A DNA stretch of 64,000 nucleotides from Pseudonocardia alaniniphila. Lineage in GTDB: Bacteria; Actinomycetota; Actinomycetes; Mycobacteriales; Pseudonocardiaceae. The stretch spans positions 32,435 through 96,434 of the forward strand of contig NZ_JAKXMK010000042.1 in assembly GCF_022524485.1 (NCBI RefSeq), in the 5' to 3' direction. The notes under the pieces are model-generated. The model did not search any database. It was not told the DNA's origin and saw nothing but the letters and a program-made list of their open reading frames with translations. Positions within the stretch are counted from its first letter, which is position 1. Every line of letters begins with the position of its first letter. This document shows, one piece after another, positions 52,198 to 61,443 of the stretch. A program made the position numbers and the translations under genes.

Positions 52198-55161
52198 ATG
52201 TCGTCGAAGTCCAGCGAGCCGGGCCGGCATCGTGCGATTCTCGCCGCCGTCGATGCCGGTGGCGCTGCGGCGCCGGCACCCGCCGGGCAGGTGGCATACG
52301 CCAGGTGGCCCCGAACCGCTCCCGAGGCGCTCGACGAGGGCAGGACGCTCTGGGCGACGGCGGCGCCGGAGGACGGGCGTTCCACCAGTTGGTCGACGGT
52401 GCGCGAGCACCGCACCGCGTTCGTCGGACGTGCCGCAGAGCTCACCGCGTTGCGCTGCATGCTCGACTCTGCGGTGGCCTGTGAGGGCTCGGCGCTGGTC
52501 ATCCGCGGTGAGCCGGGAATCGGCAAGTCCGAGCTCCTGCGGGCGTTGCGGGTCGAGGCGGAGCTCCGCGGCATGTCGACGCTGGTCTCGAGTGGCGTGG
52601 AGGCGGAGGATCGGTTCCCCTATGGCGCGCTGCACCAGCTGCTGTATCCCCTCGCGGGGCTGCTGGAGCGCCTGAGCCCGGCCCGGCGTCGCGCGCTGCT
52701 CGGTGCCTTCCGGGTGGAGGAGATGCAGGAGGACAAGTTCACGGTTGCGCTCGCCACGCTCGAACTGCTCGCGGAGGCGGCCGCCGCACGACCCGTTCTG
52801 CTTCTCGTCGACGATGCTCAGTGGTTGGACGAGTTGAGTGCCGCGGTCCTCGGCTTCGTCGCGCGCAGGCTCGGCGGCCACCGGATCGTCGCGGCGGTCG
52901 CGGCCCGGTCCGGCCACGGGGAACCGCTCGGGCGCAGCGGCCTACCCGAGCGCGCGCTGTCCCGGCTCTCGCCGGACGACGCGGAGCGGCTCCTGACCGC
53001 ACGGGCGCCCGACCTCGACGCCGGCGCGCGGACTCACATCCTCACGCACGCCGCAGGACACCCGTTGGCGCTCGTCGAACTTCCCGGGACGTACCCGAGC
53101 GCACGAACGCTGCTGCCTGGCAACTGGAGCGTTGTCCCGCTCACGGAACGCCTCGAACGGACCTTCGCCGGGCGCCTCCGGGACCTTCCCGAGGACGCAC
53201 GCGCGTTCCTGCTCACTTTCGCGGCCGACACCGCGTGCGGCCTTCGGGTCGTCATGGACGCGGCGTCGATGATCGCACCGGAGCCGGTGACCACCGACGC
53301 CATCCACCATGCGGTCGACGCCGGCATCGTCGAGTACGCCGATGCCGGTCTTCGCTTCTCGCATCCGCTGACGCGGTCGGCGATCTACTCGACCGCAGGA
53401 CTCCACACCCGGCTCGCTGCCCACCGGGCACTTGCCACGGCGATGCGGCGGCGCCCTGCACAGGCGATCTGGCACCGCGCCGCCGCTGCGCTCGGCCCGG
53501 ACGACCAGCTGGCGGAGGAGCTGGAGCAGTTGGCCTGCGCGGCGAGTGGGCGACAGGCGGCGACGGTCGCACTGACCGCCCTGCAGCGTGCGGCCGCACT
53601 CGCCTCGGACACGGAACGCCGAAGCGCCTTGCTCGTGCGGGCCGCCGAACTGGCCACCGAGGTCGGTGCCCACGGGGAGGCCCGGGCGCTGCTCGACGAG
53701 GCAGACCCGGGTGAGCTGAGCGCGGTCGGGCGCGCGCGCCTGCTGAACGTCGCCGAGGTCGTGGCGTTCGATCCGCACGACGGTGACCGGTGGATCACAC
53801 AGCTGACACGGGCCGCGGGCACGGCGAGCGGGGCGGGTGAGCGCGAACTGACCGGCAGCCTGTTGTGGCGCGCTGCCACGCGATGCTTCTTCCAGGGCGC
53901 GTCGCCGTCGGCGCGGTCCGAGATCGTCGCGCAGGCCGAGGCGCTCGACTCCGTCGAGCAGGACCCCCTGGCGCTCGCCGTTCTCGCCTACGCCTCGCCC
54001 GAGCGCTGTGGACCGGATGTCCTCGATCGTCTCGAGAGGTTGAACGGCCGGGACTTCGACGCCGACGGCCTGCGGTTCCTGGGCAGCGCACACCTGGTAC
54101 TCGGCGACTTCCCCCGATGCGTCGACCAGCTCACGCGGGCGGCCGACGTGTGCCGGATCCAGGAGCGGGCCGGAATGCTCGCCAGAATGCTCGGTGCGAA
54201 CGCATACGTGCGGATCTGGCTCGGCGACCTGGACCGGGCCCACGCCGAGGCCCAGGAGTCCCACGCCATCGCCCGTGAGAACGGCGAGCACTTCACCGCA
54301 GCTGCCACCCGTACCAACATCGCGCTGGTCAGTGCGCTGCGAGGCGACCAGCACACCGCGCAGCGACAGCTCGACCACATCGCATCCAGCCGGCTGGTGC
54401 CGGGGATGCGCTACATCCTCGCCGGAGCCCGGCACGCGCGCGGCCTGCTCGCACTGCTCGACGGGCGTCCCACCGAGGCATTCGAACACCTGGCAGCCAC
54501 CTTTGACGTCGACCAGGACTGCTACCACCCGGTCATCCGCTGGTGGCTCGCACCGGATCTCGCCGATGCCGCCGTCGCCTCCGGCAACACAGCACACGCC
54601 CAGGAGCTACTCGCGGACCTGCCGGCGCTGGCCCGCCGGCTGCCCACGCCGATGCTGCTCCTCGCGACGAGCTACACGGCGGCCGTCCTCGCCCCGGAAG
54701 CGGAGGAGGACGACCGGTACCAGGAGGCTCTGCGCGGGGAAGTCGGCTCCTGGTCCCTGTACCGCGCCCGCCTGCACCTGCATCACGGCAAGCGCCTGCG
54801 GCGCCGTCGGCGACCGTTGGACGCCAAGGAGCCGTTGCGGCGGGCGCGCAACGTCTTCGACGAGCTCGGGCTCAGACCGTGGGCCGACGAGGCTCGCGCG
54901 GAGCTGCGAGCGACGGGGGAGGCGACCTCCCGGCGAACATTGGGGGTCGGTGGGCAGCTCTCCGCCCAGGAACGTCAGATCGCGACGCTCGCCGCGGACG
55001 GCCTCACGAACCGGCAGATCGCCGAGCGCCTCTATCTGTCGCACCGGACGGTGGGGTCCCACCTGTACCGCATTTATCCACGTCTCGGCATCGCGAACCG
55101 AGCGCAACTGCGCAATGCCCTCGACCGCGCCGAATGCGCGGGAGCGGAGGAGTCCGCATAG
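52198..55161 (+). CDS. Large ATP-binding LuxR (LAL) transcriptional regulator
   Basis: 987 residues from the ATG at 52198 (GGGAG upstream); the frame stays open upstream but without coding character, and a GTG at 52399 would also fit. Walker A RGEPGIGKSELL (about 103-112), Walker B VLLLVDDAQWLDE (about 200), a long TPR-like helical middle, and a LuxR HTH at the C-terminus (LSAQERQIATLAADGLTNRQIAERLYLSHRTVGSHLYRI). LALs activate catabolic and secondary-metabolite genes. A paralog follows at once, and three promoters with a shared site lie downstream. Confidence 0.93.
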   Translation: MSSKSSEPGRHRAILAAVDAGGAAAPAPAGQVAYARWPRTAPEALDEGRTLWATAAPEDGRSTSWSTVREHRTAFVGRAAELTALRCMLDSAVACEGSALVIRGEPGIGKSELLRALRVEAELRGMSTLVSSGVEAEDRFPYGALHQLLYPLAGLLERLSPARRRALLGAFRVEEMQEDKFTVALATLELLAEAAAARPVLLLVDDAQWLDELSAAVLGFVARRLGGHRIVAAVAARSGHGEPLGRSGLPERALSRLSPDDAERLLTARAPDLDAGARTHILTHAAGHPLALVELPGTYPSARTLLPGNWSVVPLTERLERTFAGRLRDLPEDARAFLLTFAADTACGLRVVMDAASMIAPEPVTTDAIHHAVDAGIVEYADAGLRFSHPLTRSAIYSTAGLHTRLAAHRALATAMRRRPAQAIWHRAAAALGPDDQLAEELEQLACAASGRQAATVALTALQRAAALASDTERRSALLVRAAELATEVGAHGEARALLDEADPGELSAVGRARLLNVAEVVAFDPHDGDRWITQLTRAAGTASGAGERELTGSLLWRAATRCFFQGASPSARSEIVAQAEALDSVEQDPLALAVLAYASPERCGPDVLDRLERLNGRDFDADGLRFLGSAHLVLGDFPRCVDQLTRAADVCRIQERAGMLARMLGANAYVRIWLGDLDRAHAEAQESHAIARENGEHFTAAATRTNIALVSALRGDQHTAQRQLDHIASSRLVPGMRYILAGARHARGLLALLDGRPTEAFEHLAATFDVDQDCYHPVIRWWLAPDLADAAVASGNTAHAQELLADLPALARRLPTPMLLLATSYTAAVLAPEAEEDDRYQEALRGEVGSWSLYRARLHLHHGKRLRRRRRPLDAKEPLRRARNVFDELGLRPWADEARAELRATGEATSRRTLGVGGQLSAQERQIATLAADGLTNRQIAERLYLSHRTVGSHLYRIYPRLGIANRAQLRNALDRAECAGAEESA

Positions 55162-55326
55162 CAGCGGACTCGCCGAATTCGCCTACCTGAATGAACGGAT
55201 CGACTCCGGTTTCTGTCGACGTTCATCGTCGGTCGTCGCCGTGTTCCGGGGCGGCGGTACGGTTGACGAAAACGCGTACCGCATCGTGCGGCAGTAAATG
55301 AGCGGACAGGTAGGAGTGGGGGGCGA

Positions 55327-58083
55327 ATGCCGCTTTTCGGGCGGGAAGCGGAGACGAAGTGCCTGGCCGAGCTGATCGACGGGGTGGGGAAGCGAGGCGG
55401 CGCTCTGATCGTCCGGGGGGAGGCCGGCATCGGGAAGTCGGCGCTGCTCAGCGAGGCCGGCCGGCGCGTCCCCGGTTCGGGCATGCGCATGCTCTCCACC
55501 ACCGGGGTGGAGTGCGAGCAGCATCTGCCCTACGGCGGGTTGCACCAACTCCTGCGTCCGATCCGGGCCGGTATCACCACCCTCCCCGGCCCGCAGAGCG
55601 ATGCACTCCGCGCCGCGCTGGGGCTCGCGGACGAGGCCGTGCCGGACGTCTACCTCGTCGGGCTGGCCGTACTGAACCTGCTGGCCGACGCGGCTGCCGA
55701 CTCCCCGCTCGTGCTGATCGCCGAGGACGCCCAGTGGCTGGACCGGTCCAGCGCCGACGTACTCGCCTTCGTGGCGCGCCGTCTCGAGTCCGAGCCCATC
55801 GTGTTGATCGCGACCATGCGTGACGGTGCGGCGTCACGCCTCGATGATGTGGGCCTGCCGTCGATGCGGGTCGAGCGGCTACCGGAGGACACCGCGGCTG
55901 CGCTTCTCGACGCGGCCGCGCCCGGCCTCGCACCGGCGGTCCGGTCGCGGCTGCTGAAGGAGGCGGCGGGCAACCCGCTGGCGCTGACCGAACTGCCCGC
56001 CACCGTGCAGTGCCTGGGTGGTGCCGATGCGATGCTGCCGGCCGTCCTGCCGCTGACCTCGCGCCTGGAACGGGCTTTCACCGCCCGGGTGGCGGGGCTA
56101 CCCGCCGACACCCGCACGAGCCTGCTGATCGCGGCGCTCAACGACAGCGGCTCCCTCGCCGAGACGCTGGATGCCACGGCGTCGGCCCTCGGAACCGCCG
56201 TCGGCGTTGCGGTGCTGACTCCCGCTGTCGAAGCCCGGCTGATCGAGCTCGGTCCGAGCACAGTGACCTTCCGGCACCCGCTGATGCGCTCCGCGATCCC
56301 GCAGGCCGCCGACGCCGGCGAGCGCCAGACGGCTCATCGGGCGTTGGCCGAGACCTTGTGCGGGCAACCGGACCGGCGCGCCTGGCACCGGGCGGCCGCC
56401 ACCGCAGGCACGGACGAGGGTGTCGCCTTCGAGCTGGAGCAGGCCGCTGACCGGGCACAACGCCGGGGTGGGGTGGCCGGTGCCATCGCCGCGCTGGAGC
56501 GCTCGGCGGGGCTGAGCGACGCACCGGCCCGCCGCGCCGAACGGCTCCTGCGGGCAGCCGACCTCGCGGTCGAGTCCGGCCGGAAGGACGTCGTGGAGCA
56601 CCTGTTGGCCCAGGTCGCCACGTTGGAGCTCTCGGCGCAGCAACGCGCCCGGGCCACCTGGCTGCGCAGCGGTTTCGATGACGGGATGCGCGATGGCTTC
56701 GCCAGGCCGATGGACCTCGCCACCCTCGCCGAGACGGTCGCCACCGATGGGGATGTCGATCTGGCCACGCGCATTCTCTGGGGCGCCGGGATGCAGTGTT
56801 TCTGGACGGAGCCGGGCTCGGTGGCGCGTGAGCACATCGTGGCCGTGGCGGACCGGCTGCCGATCGACGACGCCGACCCCCGCATGGTGGCGATCTCGGC
56901 CTACGTCGCCCCGATCGAGCGCGGCGGGACGGTCGTGACAGCCCTGCGCGAACTGGCGGGCCGCACCGACGGTGATCCTCAGGTGCAGCGCTTTCTCGGC
57001 AGCGCCGCGTTGCAGGTCGGAGCGTTCGACCTGTCGGCACGGTTCTCCGCCGGCGCGCTGTCCGGCCTGCGCGCGCAGGGCAGGCTCGGGTTGCTGACCA
57101 GGGCGCTGGCCGTCCAGGCGTGGAGTTCGGTGCGCCTGGGTGACCTCGCAGTCGCGCTGCCTGCGGCGGAGGAGGCCGGCAGGCTCGCCCTGGAGACCGA
57201 TCAGCCGTTCATGTACGGGCTGGCCAGGGCCGTCGAAGCCGAGATCGCGGCGCTGCGCGGCACCTACGATTCGGCCACGGTGCTGGCCGCGGAGGCCGAA
57301 CGGGTGGGCCTGGCAGCAGGGGCCCGTCCGGTGCTGGCCACGGTGCAGGTGGCGCGCGGCCTGACCGCGTTCGGAGAAGGCCGCTACGCCGACGCCTTCG
57401 CGGACCTGCGGCGGATGCACGACCCCGCCGACCCGGCCTATCAGCTCGCCCTGCGCTGCTACGCAGTCGCGGAACTGGCGGAGGCCGCCATCCGCACGGG
57501 CCAGGCCGACGCGATGCGCGAGATCCTGCGGGAGCTGGAGACGTTCGCACCGACGACGTCGTCGCCGGCGCTGCACATCGGCCTGCGCTACGTGCGGGCC
57601 GTTCTCGCGCTGGGTGACGAGGCCGAGGATCTGTTCAAGGCTGCGCTCGGTGCCGACCTCACCGGATGGCCGCTCGAGCGCGGCCGCGTCCTGCTCGCCT
57701 TCGGAGAGTGGCTGCGGCGTCAGCGGCGCGCGGCCGAGTCCCGTGTGCACCTGCGGGCGGCCCGCGAGACGTTCGACGCCGTCGGGGTGATCCCGTGGAG
57801 CGAACGGGCACGCGCGGAGCTCCGCGCTTCGGGCGAGGCAAGCCCGAACCGCAGTCCGAACGCCCACGACCAGCTCACCGCGCACGAGCTGAGCATCGCC
57901 CAGTTGGCCGCCGACGGGCTGACCAACCGGGAGATCGGTCAGCGGCTCTATCTGTCTCACCGGACGGTGAGCACGCATCTGCACCGGATCTTCCCCAAGC
58001 TCGGTGTCAGTTCTCGTGTCGAGCTCGGGGCTGCGCTCCGGCCGTCCGCCGAAGCGCCCGACACGTCGACGGTGGCGAGGTGA
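55327..58083 (+). CDS. Large ATP-binding LuxR (LAL) transcriptional regulator (paralog)
   Basis: 918 residues. Starts MPLFGREAETKCLAELI, Walker A RGEAGIGKSALL (30-39), Walker B LVLIAEDAQWLD (about 130), TPR-like middle, C-terminal HTH LTAHELSIAQLAADGLTNREIGQRLYLSHRTVSTHLHRIFPKLG. GTAGGAG ribosome site. The gene lies 165 bp after its paralog. Possible activator of the three repeat-bearing promoters (58090, 60898 and 60868), the first just downstream of its stop. Confidence 0.94.
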   Translation: MPLFGREAETKCLAELIDGVGKRGGALIVRGEAGIGKSALLSEAGRRVPGSGMRMLSTTGVECEQHLPYGGLHQLLRPIRAGITTLPGPQSDALRAALGLADEAVPDVYLVGLAVLNLLADAAADSPLVLIAEDAQWLDRSSADVLAFVARRLESEPIVLIATMRDGAASRLDDVGLPSMRVERLPEDTAAALLDAAAPGLAPAVRSRLLKEAAGNPLALTELPATVQCLGGADAMLPAVLPLTSRLERAFTARVAGLPADTRTSLLIAALNDSGSLAETLDATASALGTAVGVAVLTPAVEARLIELGPSTVTFRHPLMRSAIPQAADAGERQTAHRALAETLCGQPDRRAWHRAAATAGTDEGVAFELEQAADRAQRRGGVAGAIAALERSAGLSDAPARRAERLLRAADLAVESGRKDVVEHLLAQVATLELSAQQRARATWLRSGFDDGMRDGFARPMDLATLAETVATDGDVDLATRILWGAGMQCFWTEPGSVAREHIVAVADRLPIDDADPRMVAISAYVAPIERGGTVVTALRELAGRTDGDPQVQRFLGSAALQVGAFDLSARFSAGALSGLRAQGRLGLLTRALAVQAWSSVRLGDLAVALPAAEEAGRLALETDQPFMYGLARAVEAEIAALRGTYDSATVLAAEAERVGLAAGARPVLATVQVARGLTAFGEGRYADAFADLRRMHDPADPAYQLALRCYAVAELAEAAIRTGQADAMREILRELETFAPTTSSPALHIGLRYVRAVLALGDEAEDLFKAALGADLTGWPLERGRVLLAFGEWLRRQRRAAESRVHLRAARETFDAVGVIPWSERARAELRASGEASPNRSPNAHDQLTAHELSIAQLAADGLTNREIGQRLYLSHRTVSTHLHRIFPKLGVSSRVELGAALRPSAEAPDTSTVAR

Positions 58084-58089
58084 CGTACA

Positions 58090-58139
58090 CCGACAGCGTC
58101 ATCCGACGGTAGCGAATTCGGCTGACCCGTACCTATGGT
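58090..58139 (+). promoter_or_regulatory. Tandem-repeat promoter 1 (epoxide-hydrolase-like gene)
   Basis: CCGACAG (58090) and CCGACGG (58103), 13-bp period, then TATGGT (-10) at 58134, 44 nt from the first repeat start. No -35 consensus. Preceded by GTGACGTA. Confidence 0.6.
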
Positions 58140-58225
58140 CACTTGTGTGTCACACGCCGAATTCAGACTGTTTCCGTGGCGATGACGTCAGGGGTGGGAG
58201 CGGTAGTTGCGCATCGGGGTTCGGG

Positions 58226-59236
58226 GTGCTGAATAGGAGAGCCTTTTCGCGGGCTGTCGCGGCAGCAGTGACGTCCGCATCGATTGCGTCGGTCACCGGT
58301 TGTGCGGAGGCTCGACCGACGCCGCCGAATCCGCCGACGCATACGTCGTTCAGTTCGGTGAAGCAGGTGGAAGCCGGAGTTCTGAACATCGGATACGCAG
58401 AAGCCGGGCCCGCCGACGGTCCCGCGGTCATTCTCCTGCACGGCTGGCCCTACGACATCTACAGCTACGTGGACGTCGCCCCGGTGCTGGCGTCGGCGGG
58501 CTACCGCGTGATCGTCCCCTACCTGCGCGGCTACGGATCGACGTCCTTCCTCTCGCCGGTGACGTTCCGCAATGGGCAGCAGACGGCCGTGGCCACCGAC
58601 ATCATCGCGCTCATGGACGCCCTCGGGATCGACAAGGCGATCCTCGGCGGTTTCGACTGGGGATCCCGGACAGCCTGCGTGATGGCAGCGTTGTGGCCCG
58701 AGCGCTGCAGGGCACTCGTGTCCGTGAGCGGCTATCTGATCACCAGTCTCAAGGCGAACCTGGAGCCGTTGCCGCCGGCAGCGGAGCTGGGATGGTGGTA
58801 CCAGTACTACTTCGCCACGGATCGCGGCGTGAGTGGCTACAGCAGGAACAGGCACGACTTCAACAAGCTGATCTGGAAGACCGCTTCGCCCACGTGGAAC
58901 TTCGATGACGCCACGTTCGAGCGCACGGCGGCATCGTTCAGCAATCCGGATCACGTCGGCATCGTCATCCACAACTACCGCTGGCGGCTGAGCCTGGCCA
59001 AGGGCGACCCGCAGTTCGACGCACTCGAGCAGAAACTCACCGGAGCTCCGATCATCGCGGTGCCGACGATCACGATCGCCAGTGACTTCGACGGCGCCGC
59101 CGCGGACGGAGCCGCGTACCGCAAACAGTTCTCCGGCAAGTACTCCCACCGGGTGCTGAAGGGCATCGGGCACAACGTGCCTCAGGAGGCGCCGCAGGAG
59201 TTCGCCCAGGCCGTCATCGACGTCGATCGTTCCTGA
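58226..59236 (+). CDS. Tat-exported lipoprotein, epoxide-hydrolase-like alpha/beta hydrolase
   Basis: 336 residues, GTG start. Twin-arginine signal NRRAFSR (R4-R5) with a lipobox SVTGC (C26) predicts Tat export and lipid anchoring. Core has HGWPYD (HGxP oxyanion motif of epoxide hydrolases), Asp nucleophile in GGFDWGSRTA and late GIGHNVPQEAP His. So it may open an epoxide or hydrolyse a haloalkane-like substrate outside the cell. Preceded by tandem-repeat promoter 1 and an ~80-nt leader. Confidence 0.88.
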   Translation: MLNRRAFSRAVAAAVTSASIASVTGCAEARPTPPNPPTHTSFSSVKQVEAGVLNIGYAEAGPADGPAVILLHGWPYDIYSYVDVAPVLASAGYRVIVPYLRGYGSTSFLSPVTFRNGQQTAVATDIIALMDALGIDKAILGGFDWGSRTACVMAALWPERCRALVSVSGYLITSLKANLEPLPPAAELGWWYQYYFATDRGVSGYSRNRHDFNKLIWKTASPTWNFDDATFERTAASFSNPDHVGIVIHNYRWRLSLAKGDPQFDALEQKLTGAPIIAVPTITIASDFDGAAADGAAYRKQFSGKYSHRVLKGIGHNVPQEAPQEFAQAVIDVDRS

Positions 59237-59265
59237 TCGTCGGCGCACTGATCGTCGGCGGCAGG

Positions 59266-60750
59266 TCATTCCTGGATCAGGCTCGCCGCTCGCTCGGCTA
59301 TGGCCACGACGGTGGCGAGGGTGTTGGCGGAGGGGATCGAGGGCATCACAGAGGCATCCGCGACACGAAGACCGCTGATTCCCCGCACGCGCAGGTCGGT
59401 GTCGACGACGGACATCTCGTCGCTGCCGATACGGCAGGTGCCCACGGGGTGGTAGTAGGACTGTGTAGCGGCCCGCAGGTACTCGCGCGAGGTGGAACCG
59501 TCGGCGCCCGGGCCCGGCGCCACCTCGGCGTCGCGCCAGCTGCCCAGCGAGCTCTGGTTTCCGATCTCCCTGGCGAGCCGGAGTCCGGTGACCATCATCT
59601 CGAGGTCATGGCTGTCGCCGAGGTAGTTCGGATCCAGCAACGGCGCCGCGTCGGGCCGTGCACGTGCCAGCCGCACCGTCCCGCGACTGCGGGGCGCCAT
59701 CGCGGAGAACGCGATCATGTACTGGTCCTCGACACCGGGCTGCGGTGTCAGGAAGAAGGCCTGCAGGTCAGGAGCGTCCACGTCGGCGGCGCTGCGCATC
59801 AGCCCGAGCACCTCGATGTGGTTGTTGACGCCCATCGGGACCGACCGGCCGGCGCTGTAGACCACTCCGGAAACCGGGTGGTCGTGCAGGTTCTCGCCGA
59901 CGCCCGGGAGATCCACGACGACGTCGACCCCGACCTGATGCAGGTGCGCCTGCGGCCCGATGCCGGACAGGAGCAGCAGGTGGGCCGTCCCGATGGTCCC
60001 GGTGGTGAGCACGACCTCGCCTGAGCAGTCGGCCGAGATCAGCTCGCCGCCGACGGTGTAGTCGGCTCCCACGCACGTCCCGTTCTCGACGCGGATCCGA
60101 TGTACCAGCGCGTCGGTGACGACGTCGAGATTGGGCCGGTCGACGACGGGCCGGAGATAGGCATCCGCCACGCTCTGCCGGGCACCTTCGACGATGTTCA
60201 GGTCGGTCCAGCCGAATCCTTGTTCCAGTCCGCCACTGATGTCGGTGGCCTTCAGGTGTCCGGCTTCCAGGGCGGCCTCCAACCCGGCAGCGGCGAGCGG
60301 GTGGGGCTGTGCCGCAGGCGCGACGACCATCGGTCCGTCGATCCCCCGAACGCCCGCCGCACGACCCGTCGCGCTCTCGCTGCGACGGAAGAACGGCAGC
60401 AGGTCGTCGAATCCCCACCCCGGCGCCCCCGCGGCCGTCCAGGCGTCATAGCTCGAACGGTGCCCCCGTGCGAAGACCATCCCGTTGATGCTCGACGAAC
60501 CACCCACCGCACGCCCACGCGGGACCTGGACGACCGTGCCGGTGCCCGGTTGCTCGACGGTGACGCTCTTCCAGTCGGCCGGGCCTCCCAGCAGCGTGAG
60601 CCACGCGGGCGGCGTGGCCATCTCGGGCAACGGATGACGAGCGCCGGCTTCCACGAGGAGCACGCGCGCATCCGGATTCGACGACAGGTGCGTGGCAACC
60701 ACACATCCTGCTGTGCCCCCGCCCACCACGACGTAGTCATAACTGGACAT
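59266..60750 (-). CDS. GMC family oxidoreductase
   Basis: 494 residues from the ATG at 60750 (GGGGGCG upstream); an upstream in-frame extension to 60933 would cross the promoter. YDYVVVGGGTAGC FAD motif, GMC signature 1 GRAVGGSSSINGM, signature 2 VLTTGTIGTAHLL, and the C-terminal YYHPVGTCRIG His pair region. FAD-dependent alcohol oxidase or dehydrogenase like choline dehydrogenases. Divergent from the Ohr gene, each having its own tandem-repeat promoter. Confidence 0.92.
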   Translation of the reverse strand: MSSYDYVVVGGGTAGCVVATHLSSNPDARVLLVEAGARHPLPEMATPPAWLTLLGGPADWKSVTVEQPGTGTVVQVPRGRAVGGSSSINGMVFARGHRSSYDAWTAAGAPGWGFDDLLPFFRRSESATGRAAGVRGIDGPMVVAPAAQPHPLAAAGLEAALEAGHLKATDISGGLEQGFGWTDLNIVEGARQSVADAYLRPVVDRPNLDVVTDALVHRIRVENGTCVGADYTVGGELISADCSGEVVLTTGTIGTAHLLLLSGIGPQAHLHQVGVDVVVDLPGVGENLHDHPVSGVVYSAGRSVPMGVNNHIEVLGLMRSAADVDAPDLQAFFLTPQPGVEDQYMIAFSAMAPRSRGTVRLARARPDAAPLLDPNYLGDSHDLEMMVTGLRLAREIGNQSSLGSWRDAEVAPGPGADGSTSREYLRAATQSYYHPVGTCRIGSDEMSVVDTDLRVRGISGLRVADASVMPSIPSANTLATVVAIAERAASLIQE

Positions 60751-60817
60751 GAATGCGCCCCCGCCCCCACAGCTCGCATCTGATGCCCCGCGTCTTCGGC
60801 TGCGCGGGCACCGGTGC

Positions 60818-60868
60818 ACCGTAGATGCAGTTGGGCTTGCGCCCGCAACTGCCGGGTTTCGCTGCCGG
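60818..60868 (-). promoter_or_regulatory. Tandem-repeat promoter 3 (GMC oxidoreductase gene)
   Basis: On the minus strand: CCGGCAG at 60868-60862 and again at 60855-60849 (13-bp period), then TACGGT at 60823-60818, 45 nt from the first repeat start. Preceded by GTGACGTA, as in promoter 1. Confidence 0.6.
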
Positions 60869-60897
60869 TGTACGTCACTTCGTGGGGGCGCCTTACA

Positions 60898-60946
60898 CCG
60901 ACAGCGTCGTTCGACGGGCGCAGCACCGGGCAATGCTGCCTACGGT
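60898..60946 (+). promoter_or_regulatory. Tandem-repeat promoter 2 (Ohr gene)
   Basis: CCGACAG (60898) and TCGACGG (60911), 13-bp period, then TACGGT at 60941, 43 nt from the first repeat start. The divergent promoter 3 lies back-to-back, 30 bp away. Confidence 0.6.
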
Positions 60947-60992
60947 CGGAAAGGTCCGCTCCTTGGATCAATCCGACAAAAGGGAGTTCGCC

Positions 60993-61424
60993 GTGACCGA
61001 GAACACTTACACCGCTGTCGTCACCGCTGCCGGAGAGGGTCGCAACGGAGGCCGTGCTCTGTCCGATGACGGTCTTCTGGACGTCACTCTCGCCATTCCG
61101 AAGGCGATGGGCGGAGTCGGCGGGGCCACCAATCCGGAGCAACTTCTCGCCGCGGGCTGGGCGTCGTGCTTCCTCGGGGCGGTCAAGCGCGTCGCCGCAC
61201 AGAAGAAGGTGCCCGTGACGAACCTGGCTGTGATCGCGGATGTCACCCTGCACCACGACACGCAACTGGACGAGTTCCTGCTCAGCGCGGCGCTGCACAT
61301 CGAGCTCAGCGGCGTCGACCAGCAGACCGCGGATGAGCTCGGCGCGGGCGCCCACCAGATCTGCCCCTACTCGAAGGCCACCCGTGACAACGTTCCGGTG
61401 ACCATCGACGCGACCGTCGTCTGA
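60993..61424 (+). CDS. ohr: Organic hydroperoxide resistance protein, Ohr/OsmC family
   Basis: 143 residues, GTG start with AGGGAG upstream. Two redox cysteines: C59 in WASCFLGAVK and C124 in QICPYSKATR, spaced as in Ohr peroxidases. Reduces organic hydroperoxides, so it fits with an alcohol oxidase (H2O2/peroxide production) and an epoxide hydrolase in the same small regulon. Confidence 0.93.
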   Translation: MTENTYTAVVTAAGEGRNGGRALSDDGLLDVTLAIPKAMGGVGGATNPEQLLAAGWASCFLGAVKRVAAQKKVPVTNLAVIADVTLHHDTQLDEFLLSAALHIELSGVDQQTADELGAGAHQICPYSKATRDNVPVTIDATVV

Positions 61425-61443
61425 GCCGCTTGCCCCGCCGACC

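Noticed and set aside
55162..55326. Tandem-heptamer promoter in front of the second LAL gene
   Set aside because: A TACGGT is present at 55258 but no CCGRCRG pair lies 43-45 nt upstream.
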